A stretch of DNA of 64,000 nt from Microcebus murinus. Lineage: Eukaryota > Chordata > Mammalia > Primates > Cheirogaleidae. The notes under the pieces are model-generated. The model was not told the origin of the DNA and did no database searches. It was given only the letters and a program-made list of their open reading frames with translations. The translations under genes were made by a program, and so were the position numbers. Below are positions 1 through 11,400 of this stretch, in pieces (positions within the stretch are counted from its first letter, which is position 1; each line of letters begins with the position of its first letter). The DNA lies in NCBI RefSeq assembly GCF_040939455.1, contig NC_134108.1, forward strand, positions 37,368,501-37,432,500. Direction: 5' to 3'.

Positions 1-1126
1 ATATATGTATATCAAGCACATTTATCCTTTTATGATATAAGTAAAGCTGATGTATGTTACTGTTCTTACAATTTAGTTGGAGAAGTAGGAATATCTGGGA
101 CTCCAATTTTTTACTCCAGTAATTTGGCACCTTACTGAAACCAACTGTTTAATTAACTCTTGCATTTTATCACTTAACTTTTTATAATTTATTTAATTCC
201 CAGTGTTATTCTCCAGCATATAATATATAAGTGTTGAAAAATGTGTGGTGATTTGGGAAGCTACCAAATCACACAGTTTTAATGTATTTGAAATTTAAAA
301 ATAAGCTGTACATGCTGTTGTACTTCTCAGATCTCCTTTACTATAACTATTGGGAGATACAAGAGTTTATCAGAGTATATAAATAAAAGTTAAAATAAAT
401 TCATATTGATTTATTAATTTATTAAAAAACAATGAGGCAGTATAATGTTTCTGGTATCATGTGGATTACTGTTCAATGAAGAATCAGTACTTAATCAGTA
501 ATCTTTTTTTGAGTGACTTTATACACTATTATTAGTTCTCAACTAAAGGTGTTATCCTTAGCGAATGTTTGGAAAATTTTTGGTTGTCAAAATGACATTG
601 GAGTGAAGGGCGTTTGTTAAGCAGGGACCAGAAAGGTTAAGCATTTTTTTAAATGCATAACACAGTCCCTTGTAGCCAGGAATTGTTATTTTCCAAATGT
701 CGATTGTGCCCCTGTTGAGAAACACTTAATCAAATCCTTAGTCATGATTTAAATATTTCTCTTTTTTAATTCTAAAAATAGTTCTTCTTTTTGACACAAT
801 AATATATTTTTTGACAAATTCTTATAAAATTGTTCCCTCTCAGTTTGTCTTCCCTGAAAGCTTTATCTACTTGGAATAATGACTTATAAAAGCAGGGTGG
901 ATCTAGCTTTCAAAATGCTTTCTAAGTCTTAAAATGCTAAACCTTTTACATTGAGTGCTATACAGCTAATATTACATTTGTAACTCTTTATTGCTGAATT
1001 AGGCTCATTAATGTAAGAAATCTTCAAAATATTACATAATTTTAGTGGCAATAAAACTGAGATCAAAAGAAACTTGTTTTTGAAATCTATTAAAAATGTG
1101 TACTCATGTAAAATTTTCTGTTTAAG
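1..1126 (+). other. TRDN: TRDN intron, 3' part
   Basis: AT-rich non-coding DNA leading into the first triadin exon of the window. I see no open frame, RNA gene or clear repeat. The final part (AAATTTTCTGTTTAAG) is a short but usable polypyrimidine tract and acceptor. A CTAAAAATAG match to the MEF2 consensus at 772-781 is probably chance in DNA this AT-rich. Confidence 0.7.
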
Positions 1127-1186
1127 CAACTCACAAGGAAAAAACTGAGAAAAAAGAAAAACCAGAAACAAAGACAGTGACAAAAG
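1127..1186 (+). CDS. TRDN: Triadin (TRDN) exon, Lys/Glu-rich luminal segment
   Basis: A 60-nt internal exon that reads (A)THKEKTEKKEKPETKTVTK(E) in phase 1. It is bounded by an AG at 1125-1126 and a GT donor at 1187-1188 (AAAAG|GTAATT). The sequence matches the KEKP-type repeats of mammalian triadin as I remember them. Triadin is a single-pass protein of the junctional sarcoplasmic reticulum. Its highly charged luminal tail, to which this segment belongs, contacts calsequestrin and the ryanodine receptor. Both ends are phase 1, so skipping the exon would keep the frame. It joins in frame to the exon at 8225. By my recollection of the human gene this is about exon 7, but the number is unchecked. 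Confidence 0.9.
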
Positions 1187-1414
1187 GTAATTTTTCCCTT
1201 TATTTCTATAACTAAATTCTTTTTACTTGAAAGATTATATTTTGGATGACAGATATTTTTAAGTATTCAGTATTTCATTTACATAAAAAATCAATTTAGA
1301 CTTATATTTAAAGTTTCTTATCTAAAAGAATGATGAAATCAAATACTTATTAAAATAATAGAGAATTTCAAAATATGAGAGGAAAGTGAAGAGCTTTACT
1401 ATATAAAGGCAGAA

Positions 1415-1913
1415 TCTGGGTTTCCATGACCTTCCCCCTTGATGTTTTTCCTATGGCTATGTTACATGACATTGCAAAGGGGATTTTGCAGAGGTAGTTA
1501 CAATTGATCTAAAATAGGGAGAATGTCCTGGGTCATCCAAGCAGGCTCAATGTAGTATCATGAATCTTTAAAAGCAGAGAGATTTGGCAGAAGAGAAAGA
1601 GAGATTTGAAGTATGTGGATTTGTCCCCCTTGGCTGGTTTGAAAATTAAGTGGCCCATGTGGAAAACGTGAGAAAGGAATGAATTCTGCCTCCATGTTAA
1701 ATAAACATGAAAGCCAATTCTCCCCCAGAGCCTCCAGTAAGAAACACAGCCTTGCTGACAACTTCATTTTAGCTTTCCAGACTCTGAGCAGAGAACCTAG
1801 TTGAGCCATATTGAGACTTTTGAATCATGAACACTGAGAGGTAATAAATGGGTATAACTTCAAGTAGTCAAGTTCGTGGTAATTTGTTACTACAGCAAGA
1901 GAAAACGAACACA
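1415..1913 (+). mobile_element. MLT1-type LTR (ERVL-MaLR), solo and degraded
   Basis: The stretch follows the MLT1 LTR consensus as I remember it: a GATTTTGCAGAGGTAGTTA-like early part, CTGGGTCATCCAAGCAGGCTC, AGAGCCTCCAGTAAGAAACAC, CTGACAACTTCATTTTAGC, and the end GTGGTAATTTGTTACTACAG followed by GAAAACGAACACA. It is an old endogenous-retrovirus-derived LTR with many substitutions. No internal retroviral coding sequence is adjacent. The 5' boundary is approximate. Confidence 0.8.
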
Positions 1914-2847
1914 TCTAGTTCACAGCTTTTGACCAGTATTACACCTTGAGTTTGATTTTAGAAGACTCAAATTCAGGATTTGCTTTTATCAAAAAGAAAC
2001 GGTCATGCATACATCTTGATCAATAATTTAAGACTCTGAGAACCAAAATTACTTTAATAATATACCAAACAATTAATTGGAATATTACTGTAATATGTTG
2101 TATTTTGGAAGATTGAGAAAACACAGTTTTTTGCTGTAAATTTATCTACCAATTGATAGGAAAAATGTATTTTAACTGGTAGTGCAATCTTATTTCCTCA
2201 AGTTAAATTTCTTCCTCATCTTTTAAAATATAGGTTTTATATCATATGTATATTTTAGAAACCTTCATCTAATATTTTCAAGAAAATAAACATTTAGGTA
2301 AAAATTAAAATATATTTTCAAAATTCAATTTGATTATCGATACAATATAAAATAATTAGATATTTTAGGCAGATATATTTTTAAACTAAATTTTTTTATG
2401 AGATAATCAAATATAATTTTATTGAAGTTAATTTGGATGAATTATAAATTGGGATTTTGTTTTCTTGAAGGTAGCATGATTTTAGTCTCAAGATTAAATT
2501 AAATTTAATAAATTCAAGTTTATTCTACTTGATTCTCTTCTGTTTCATAAATGCAAATGAAAATAAATTTTGTATATATAATTTATTTTCATTTTATATA
2601 TATGAAATCATATATCACATCTATATGAAATCTAGTAGGTATTTTAGAGATCATTCAAATTAATTACCTAGGTTAATATATGAAGAAACTGACCTCCAGA
2701 GACAGCAAATAATTTGATCAGGTCATATAACTAGTATGTGATTGGATTACGATGAAAACACAGGTGAAATGACTATAAATCTAGTATTCTTTACAATGAA
2801 AACAAAATAAAACTTGTTTAGTATCATTTATTCCTTCAAAAAAATTT

Positions 2848-3420
2848 TGTGGAATGCTATATTGGTTATTTATTTCTGTATAAAACATTATCACAAATTT
2901 TGAGGCTTAAACCAGCACATGTTTATTATCTCACAGTTTCTCTGCATCCAGAATCTGGGCAGTGCTTATGTCAGTCCTTGGCTTCAGAGTCTCACAAGCC
3001 TCCATCTAAGGTGCTATCCAGGGCTGCAGTCATCCAAAGGTTCAACTGAGGAAGGATCATTTCCAAGTTCATTTACATGGTTGCTGGCAAGATTCGGTTC
3101 TTCAAGGGCTGTTTAAATTAAGGCTTCAGTTCCTTGCTGGTTGTTGGCTGGAGGCTATCCTTAGTTCCTTGCCACATATGTCTCACTAACATGGGGGTTG
3201 TCTTCATCAAACCTAACAAGAGAGAAAAAGTTAGTGAGACAGAAATCACAATCTTATATAGACTAATCATGGGAGTCACCTCTAAGCACCTTTGCCATAT
3301 ACTATTGGTGAGCAGCAAATTCCTAGGACAACCCATATTCAAGGGAAGAGGATTACAATAGGATATGAATACCAGAAGGTAGGAACCATTAGAGCCATCT
3401 TGAGTCTGACTGCCATAAAT
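2848..3420 (-). mobile_element. Old LTR-like interspersed repeat (MaLR-related?)
   Basis: Contains TATTGGTTATTTATTTCTGT, GGCTTAAACCAGCACATGTT, TTATCTCACAGTTTCTCTGC, GGGCTGCAGTCATCCAAAGG, CCTTGCTGGTTGTTGGCTGG and GAATACCAGAAGGTAGGAAC. These are the landmarks of a common ancient mammalian repeat that resembles a MaLR LTR read in reverse. I am confident that it is an interspersed repeat but not of the exact family. Short open frames inside it are chance. Confidence 0.5.
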
Positions 3421-3469
3421 GCTTTCTATTTATATATTTATGTTCTTCTGGGGGATATAGATATAAGCA

Positions 3470-3692
3470 AAAGATATATATATAATATATATAATATATA
3501 TTTATGCATATGCATATTTATGTTTATACATATATAATATATGCATAAACATGTGTATATGTATGTACACATGCATATATGTATATACATATGTGCACAC
3601 ATGTACATATATGTTTATATGTGTTTGTTTAAAATATGCCTGTGTATACACCTGTGTATATACATGTGTATACACATATATATATAATTTTC
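3470..3692. repeat. TA/TATG/CA-rich microsatellite tract
   Basis: About 220 bp of alternating purine-pyrimidine DNA (TATATA, ATGCATATG, TGTATATACA, ACACATG) without a fixed unit. It begins directly after the LTR-like repeat. Such tracts are length-variable and can form cruciforms. Confidence 0.85.
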
Positions 3693-4429
3693 TTTTTTTA
3701 TTTTATATGTGAATGTATTACGTTAAGAATAGGAAATTTATAAAAAGTGCTCTTTGTATTGTGGGTGGTTTCTGGGGAAAACAAAATAAGACAAAAAAGG
3801 CATAAATTATACTGTATGGCATTTAAGATAGGAATGAAGATAAATTGCTTTTGAATGGTGTGACCAGTGTTAAAGTAGAATCATCCTCTGACGTCCTTTG
3901 ATTTCCAGAGGTGCTCTCATGGAAACAGCAAATTTGTTGCTCTGTTTCAAGCACTGCTTGCTTAAGGGCAGCAATTGATTAGACCACTTCAGGACTTCCT
4001 CCTGGGAAAGAGTGGACCTTTCGATGTCTACCCTGGTCCATGGGTAGAACCCTGTATCCACTGGAAAAATTAGACTATTTCTGTAGTTCATTAAAAATAA
4101 CAAAGACAGGGAAGAAGAAGAGAATGATGGGAAGAGAAGTTGAGTGGGGTGAACCAAGTAGGGCCAGGCTGTCTAACTGACATGGAAGTAACAACTTTCA
4201 GATATTGGTGTGCTTGATGACGTGGGGAAGGTTAATGCTCTCCTGATCACTTTTAGGAAGACATTTTATTGCTGTCACTTAGTCCCCTTGTATTTATATC
4301 TGCTCTCATTTATCTTAAAATACATTTTTGGTATAATCTTCATAGGTTAATATTAGGAATATGAAACAACTTAGTATAATTAGAAAATGGATTAGACATT
4401 TTGGTTCCACTATCCCTACTCCTGACTCA

Positions 4430-4525
4430 TTTAATTGCACTATCTTTGACAACTGGCTTTTTGATCCTTAGATTCTTCATATGTAAAGTGAGTATAATAT
4501 AGTAATTCCTGCTACACATTTAACT
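4430..4525 (+). mobile_element. MIR SINE fragment
   Basis: Resembles the MIR middle region: a CTTTGACAACTGGC-like segment followed by TTCATATGTAAAGTGAGTAT and ATAGTAATTCCTGC. It is short and diverged. Confidence 0.45.
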
Positions 4526-6152
4526 CTGGGTAAGTTTTAGGGAAACTCCAAGAGCTATAGGAATGCAGCATCTGTAGATTTAATATTAGAAATTATTATG
4601 TACTTATTTTGCAGGATTCAAAAGTTTTTTGCTCATTGTTACTTATCTCCACAGCTTCTTGAGAAGAAATGACAGGTACCATAGTGATTGGCTTTTTAAT
4701 GTAGAGAAACTGAGGGAGGCATAGAGAAGTGAAGCAGTTTGCAATTCCTTAATAAATGAGAGATGAAATTTGTTATTTTCTAGCTCCCAAAATGTATGCT
4801 ATGTTAATATGTTTATTGGGTAATGCTGCCTTTCTTCTTTGGTGTTAGACATTTTGATTCTGACACAGTTGTTAATGGATTGTGCTAATTCCAAAACTGG
4901 ATCAAATATGCTTTTGTCATTCTTTTGATTAGACCATCTTGTTTTCCATTTTACAAAATCATAAATCAAATGTCTTCCTAAATAAAACTGAGTGATTTGA
5001 ATACAACATGGCAATACTTTTTGCTTTTTCATCCCTTAATGAACTCCTAACTACAAATGCCACTTAAATTCATTTTGAGAAAAGTCAGGAAAAATATTGT
5101 GCAGAAAATTTAAGAATATCTACCCAGTTTGATAAAAATAAATAGAAGTTGAATGTTGCTACCATTTTGTGATATTTTCTTTATTATAGCCACACCATTG
5201 TTGAGTTCCTATCCATTTTTTTCTAATATGAGGCAAAGTTATTTTTTCAAGAATTAAGATCACTAAAACACGTCTAAAATTTGGAGGGGAAAATTTTATT
5301 ATTTTTACACTTAAAAAACAATGTTTATAATGAGTGGTCTGCCTCTTAGAAAATCATATTTGCCCATTAAATCATAATGGCATTAAAAATAGACCTGAAT
5401 GTCACATATCTTTAATTCTGTATTATGACACTAAGGGTAAATCAGCTGCCACTTAGAAGAAGTACATGGGATCATTTAGGGTAAGCAAAAATAACAATTT
5501 CACACAAAAATATTAACAAGAAACACAGCAAATTTAACAAGTTTTGACAAGTTTGTTTCTAAACACATATTTACAGATGCAATCTGTGTATCACTATATG
5601 ATACATAGGATCTGAGTATAGTGCAACGTTTACTCACTCCTTAATCAAAATTGCTAATATAATACTTCTGTGTTTTCTCTGAAAAAAGCATTGTGCTAGA
5701 CACTAAGCTATTACAAAAATGAATAAGAGTTCGTATCCTCACATTGCTCTCAGATTGGTAGGGAAGACAGGTGAACAACCATCTGTAATACAAGATATAG
5801 GGAATAATATGTGTACTTTAATAAAAGTTCAGGCAAATGGAAGATCAGGAGAAGAAATGATTAATTCCAATGGCAGAGCCATTTTTTTGCCTGTGAATTA
5901 AACATGAAGAAATTTAAATATGTGGAAAACATGGAAAATATAGAGAATGCAGTGTGACAATGTTTGACACATGGAAAATGTATGAGCTATTCAAGAAAAA
6001 GGAAGTAGTCTAGAGGAGGGAGAAATTTTTGGAAAGATGCTGTGAGAGGAGGGATAGGTTGGTGCCAGATATGGCAGGGTTTTAAATGCCTTGCTGAAGT
6101 TTCTTCAGAGAGTTATATTATTGTGTTGTTCTTTAGCACTCACAGTGCGTTA

Positions 6153-6278
6153 GCTGTGAGCCCAGGCTGAGACAGGTCCTCTGAAAGGGGTTTTGCTGTG
6201 AGCCCAGGCTGAGACAGGTCCTCTGAAAGGGGTTTTGCTGTGAGCCCAGGCTGAGATAGTTCCTCTGAAAGGGGTTTT
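6153..6278. repeat. Minisatellite, 42-bp unit x 3
   Basis: Three head-to-tail copies of a 42-bp unit beginning GCTGTGAGCCCAGGCTGAGA and ending CTCTGAAAGGGGTTTT, at 6153-6194, 6195-6236 and 6237-6278. Copies 1 and 2 are identical. Copy 3 differs by two substitutions (GACAGGTCC becomes GATAGTTCC). The unit is GC-richer than its surroundings. Confidence 0.95.
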
Positions 6279-7284
6279 TAGGTGAACATAAATGAGTTGT
6301 ATGATTTCGAGGTGCTATTGGCTATTCCAGTGGAAATTTCTTTCCAAATAGACACTAACAGATTTTTTGATGTGAGGTTCTGCAATGTCATTAATTTATA
6401 GTCATCCACAGAAAGCGGATGGTTTCAGTTACACAAATGTATGAGTTTGCTGCAGAAAAGAGCAAAAACTGGCAACGGAGATATAGAAATTTTTTGTGGG
6501 AAGTAAAAGAAAAATCTACTGAGTATAGTCACAGAAGCCACAAAGACATTAGAAGTTTATGGAGTAATTGGGTGATATTTGTGTGAGAATTTTGTGGCTA
6601 AATAGCATTGTATAATGTGTATAGAATAATTCCCCTTCTTGATAATTCTCAATATACTTTAGCTTTGAGAAATTTCAAGCTAAAAGAAACCAGTTTAACT
6701 TAGTGTTTCAAAATTTATTCCATCATAAGAATATCTTCCAACCCCTAACACAATACCAATATCTCCCTGTAAAGTTTCTGAGAAACAATGTTTTGGGAGG
6801 TGTTGATCAAGTCCATTAAATGGAGTAACACAAATAATTTTGATTTTGCAAGCTAACCAGCATCTGGCATTGTCAATTTCATTCTTGTCTCAATGGGACT
6901 TCCCAATCTTATCTTGGCTTAATCTCAAATCATTATTTAGTATACCAAAATTAAGAAACTTGATATTATTTTCATCAAATTCTTTTTATGAGTAACAAAA
7001 GGATACACACAGTGATTATGTGTGGTCCCATACAATACATAATGTCCAATATATAGTTTATGTTATGACTATTTTTTCACAAATATGTTATATTATTATT
7101 TCTTTTTAAAAAATAAATTATCCACACAGACTAATTTGCATCCAAGATCCGTGTTACCAAATATGTATAATATCAAATTAAGAATATGTATGTGTAGAAT
7201 ATATATTCCCATTCATATATATTCTAATTTATAACCCTTTCTATCTCCCAGAATATATTTAAGTGCTTTAAAAATCATTAAAGA

Positions 7285-7577
7285 GGATCAGTGTGGTGGC
7301 TCAAGCCAGTAATCTCAGTGCTTTGGAAGACCAAGAAGGGGGGATTGCTTGAACCCTAGAGTTCTAGACCCGTCGGGAAACATAGTGAGACCTCGTCTCT
7401 ATAAAAAGTAAAAAAATTAGCCAGGCACCTGTAGTCCTATCTACTCAGGGGGGCTGAGGTAAGAAGATTGTCTGAGCCTAGGAGTTCGAGGTTGCAGTGA
7501 GCCATGATTGCACTCCTGCACTCCAGCCTAGGCAGCAGAGTGAAACTTTGTCTCAAAACAAAAACAAAAAACAAAAT
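7285..7577 (+). mobile_element. Old Alu (AluJ-like)
   Basis: A dimeric Alu with strong divergence: GTGTGGTGGCTCAAGCCAGT in the left monomer, AAAAAATTAGCCAGGCAC after the A-rich linker, GAGGTTGCAGTGAGCCATGA and CACTCCAGCCTAGGCAGCAG in the right monomer, and a CAAAACAAAAACAAAAAAC tail. A deletion in the right monomer removes part of the usual GGTGGCGCACGCC block. The divergence suggests the oldest Alu class. Confidence 0.9.
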
Positions 7578-8224
7578 GAAATACCACATTACAATTATCT
7601 CTGGATTAAGATAAGAAGGAGCCAATATACCAATTTTTGTACTCTTTCAATCTCTTTAAAGCCAAATCATTAGACACTGTGTCTCTCAGTTATCCTCTAA
7701 TGGAGTGTATTGTTTTATTTCTATTAGTCAATACCAGTGCAGGTGATTTTATCTTTGTATTCCTAATAGTTATCTTAAAAAAGATTGTGTTGGCATTTCA
7801 GTTTCTTGAATGACCCTAAAGATTTTTCAGTTGTGGAGCAAAATGATCACATCTTTATAAAAGGAGACTAGTTCACTGGGCTCTTTGGTATGAACATTGT
7901 TTTTCACCAAACATGCCTGTGTATACATCCTCTGCACATTACAAGTACATTTATGACAGTTAATTTCCTGATTACCAAAAAAATAGTACTTCCATGTACG
8001 AATTAAGAAAGAGTCACAATTTGCTAATGAGCTATTTTTAGTAGCTTAACAGCACATCATAAATGACAAAACTATAATAAAAGTCACAAGTATTTCTGTA
8101 AAGAACACTATTTTTCTATTGTTTTTCTTCTCTCTTTTTCAACTTTTCTTAATGACCAATTACAGATGAAATATTATGTTGCTAAATAAACAAAAATAAT
8201 CCAATGTTTCTTAACTTTATACAG

Positions 8225-8395
8225 AAGAGAAGAAAACTAGGTCTGAAGAAAAGACTAAAAAGGAAGTAAAAGGTGGGAAACAAGAGAAAGCGAAGCCAAC
8301 AGCTGCAAAAGTGAAAGAAGTACAGAAGCCCCCATCTAAACCCAAGGAGAAGGAGGACAGAGAGGCAGGAGCTGTGTCAAAGCATGAACAGAAAG
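8225..8395 (+). CDS. TRDN: Triadin (TRDN) exon, KEKE-rich segment
   Basis: A 171-nt exon in phase 1 at both ends, with acceptor TATACAG at 8218-8224 and donor AAAG|GTAAAC at 8396. It encodes 57 codons, including EEKTKKEVKGGKQEKAKP, AAKVKEVQKPPSKPKEKE and AVSKHEQK. The order and wording match mammalian triadin as I recall it. In the family this charged luminal region forms the KEKE-type stretches that bind calsequestrin. The exon splices in frame to 14556 (K-DQYAF). By recollection of the human protein, its last residue is near position 264. Read-through past the donor stays open for 21 residues; see the next entry. Confidence 0.93.
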
Positions 8396-8460
8396 GTAAA
8401 CATTCAGAGCAGGAGGCTGCCAGATGTTCTAAGAGAATGTTGGGCAAGAAGCAGATGTAA
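8396..8460 (+). CDS. TRDN: Alternative read-through end of triadin (possible CT1/Trisk 32 tail)
   Basis: If the donor at 8396 is not used, the frame continues for 21 residues, beginning GKHSEQEAAR and ending LGKKQM, to a TAA at 8458-8460. The tail is basic and contains one Cys. Short cardiac triadin (CT1, Trisk 32, about 32-35 kDa) is known to arise from an early alternative 3' end. I recall a human length of about 286 residues; ending here would give about 285, which fits. Possible poly(A) signals (AATAAA) lie at 8800-8805, 9297-9302 and 9348-9353. That the isoform ends here is inference from frame and length, not from transcripts. Confidence 0.6.
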
Positions 8461-11400
8461 TGAAATTAAAAGTGGAAAAAGACTGAAATCAGACTGCAAA
8501 ATGGGGGTAAAAAACCTATATAAGTAAATATACCTAAAAGGAAATACAATACATTGAGAATTATATTTATTTATAAAAATAGTAAAATGTGTTCACATAT
8601 CTAAAGGTGGATTTTTGAAGTATTTTTAAAAGGGGCTTGCAGTGAGCATCAGGAGTAAATGTTGGATTTTTGAGATATGGTATTTCTGTTGAGATGGCGT
8701 AAAGATTGTATATGTCATACTTTTTGGAGAAAAGCTGTCCAGGGAAAATGACAACAGTTCTTAAGGATTTTGTTAAGGGGTATATGTTCAACTCATATAA
8801 ATAAATATCATAAAAATTATCCATACATTCCTGATGCCTCTGAAAGAGCACAAGATTTAGAATATACATCAAATTTTTAAATTTATTTAATAGGAAAAAT
8901 ATTATAGAGAAAAGAACTTTGAAGATTCTTCACCAGTTTTCATTTGTTAAATGTATGACTTTAGAAAGCTCTGAATCTGACTTATTGTGGTACTCTTCAA
9001 CAAGACCTATGTCAAACTTACATCCCCACTTTGACGAAATATAGCACTTACATGGAGATGGAATATAATCTTAAAATTCTTATGAAATGGAGCTATGTAA
9101 ATATAAGGGAGTGAAGTTTTGAGAGGGCAACTAAGGGCCTTACTGCACCACATCTCTGGCCCTTGTTGAAGTTTTCCTTCCTTGAATCCTCTCCTGACTC
9201 CAAGTTGCTACAAAATCCCGAGAATTCCATGTAGAATTCAAGGATCTAATCTGTAGGGACTATTTCTATAAATGATGTTTCTTAGGGGTGTTGCAAAATA
9301 AAATTTTCCTTTACTCTGGCAGCACTTTTGAATAACTTTATCTGAGCAATAAAATCAAGGAATTGGTTTCTATGAGATTTTAGTTTTAAAAAATCTTAAA
9401 ATTTTATTGCTGAGTAAGCTATTCGGATAGTTAAACTGAAAATAATTTTTCCTCCTTATAAGGTACAAGACAAGAAATTTGTAATCCCTCTGGTATTTTA
9501 CCCACTCTTTAATTTTTTTTCCTCTTGCATTCACAATATTTGGAAACCTTGATTCATAAGTACTATTTGTAAACTTTGATTTATATGACAAAAGATACAT
9601 ATTTTTAAAATATATATTTTAAAAAGGAAAGGAAGAAAAGAAAGAAGAAAAAAGATTCTTTTTACATTTTTTTTCTTTTAGTGATCCACAAACCTTTCAA
9701 TTTAAGTAATTTTCACTTATTTCAATGTAATATTTTAAAATGTGAGTGAAATTAAAACTTTAGAACTCTAAAACTTTTCAAACGATTGTATTGCCTTAAA
9801 AATTAAAAATATTAAAATTATTACCTCTCAAAATTGTGTCATTTATGACATAGTTTGGGTAGGAAAAACAATGTAGTAGACAAAGAGAAAATATTTTGAA
9901 TGGAATATTTTATTGTGATAGAAAATAGAAAAATTAATCTTCTGATTCACTGTTATGTTTATTTAGATCCTAAAATACTTTAACTGTAGGTTGCCTTTTC
10001 AAAAAGAAAATAATCACATAAAACCAGAGAAAAACATGTCAAGTATATTCTAATTTTTACCCATAAATACAATATGTAAAAATTTATTCCAGTTATCTGT
10101 GGGAATGTCAAAATATTTATCTAGCAACTAGAAACATGAACACATTTTTGATGATCACTTTCAGTATTTTTGAATATTTGGGGCCATATTTTATTGATAA
10201 AGACATATCATCAGGAGATTTTTAAATAACATTTATTTTCCAGCTCACAAATACTGTATTTTATTTCTATCAACAATCTGATTTGTTAAAGATAGCATTA
10301 TATTATCATATTCATTTTTAATCTACTATTTTCATTTTGACACAAAGAGCTATTTATCTATTAAAAGGACATTCAAATATCATTTAGAGTTAAAAACAAA
10401 AACATATGTGATTTTCTCAGCTAAATAAATGCATTTGCTACAGCCAGTCTCCCTATTGAGAACAGCTACCATCAATTATATAAATGTATCATTAAGTTAG
10501 TAATCAAAATTTAACCTCTAGTAGCTGGTAAAACACATTAATATGTTAATTTTTTTACTAAGCAAAGATTTGAGAGCATTTTTTAAACAAAAAACTATTT
10601 ACATTATGGTTTAAACTAAACAAGATAAATGAAGATAAAGTGTTTTTTTAAGAAAACTATTTGTGAGGTAGCTCTGAATTTGAGAAACTTGTATTGATAT
10701 CTTAATAAAATTGTTGAGTTAGCTCTTTGGGAAAGAGAATATTTATTGGCTTAGCTTAAGTTAGACCTAATAAGTTTGAAGCATTTTTTTCAAATAGATC
10801 TCTAAATACTTCTTTTTAAATAAATAGAGCTCATAAATACTTTATACACTTGAAAACAGATTTTTACATGGGGCACAAACTTACTGTTAATTATTTAATT
10901 ACATAGTATATGTGTAAACATATTCAATATGGTTATTCTTAGCATTATGCATAGAAACAATATACCTGTATTTCTACTTAAAGCATTGGGAATAAGAGAC
11001 ATATGTATGTATCTGCCTACCATAAAGTTTCTCACACACACTTATCTATCATGTAATCTAGCTTTTAGGGACCAACCTAAATGTGTTTAAAGCAGCATAA
11101 GAAGGGTTGGCATAATTAGACACTGCTCCCCAGTTTTCTGATGGTGTCTGGCAAGTCTGTGAGGGAGGATAAAACAAATTTCCCGGCTGCTACATACTCA
11201 TTCTTTCTTTCTTTTTTCCCCCTAATAACTATTTAAATATTTGTGGCAGGCAGAGAAAGTATAGCTAATGTGAATCTGCCATAGAGTGCCAGACCACATG
11301 TGCCCCATCCGCATTAGAGGTTTTTATTATTATTATTATTATTAAATATCCATTCTGTTGACATTCTGATCCCAGAATGCATTTTCTCCCAGCTGCCACT

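Larger units (their letters stand above)
1187..8224 (+). other. TRDN: TRDN intron (7.0 kb)
   Basis: Intron between two recognised triadin exons, GT at 1187 and AG at 8223-8224. It holds an MLT1-type LTR, a second LTR-like repeat, a TA-rich microsatellite, a 42-bp minisatellite and an old Alu, all listed separately. The remainder is AT-rich DNA in which I see no gene. A CTATTTTTAG MEF2-like motif lies at 8032-8041, about 190 bp upstream of the next exon, with low weight. Confidence 0.8.

Noticed and set aside
1558..1809. 83-codon minus-strand frame
   Set aside because: Lies entirely in the MLT1-type LTR and has no recognisable domain.
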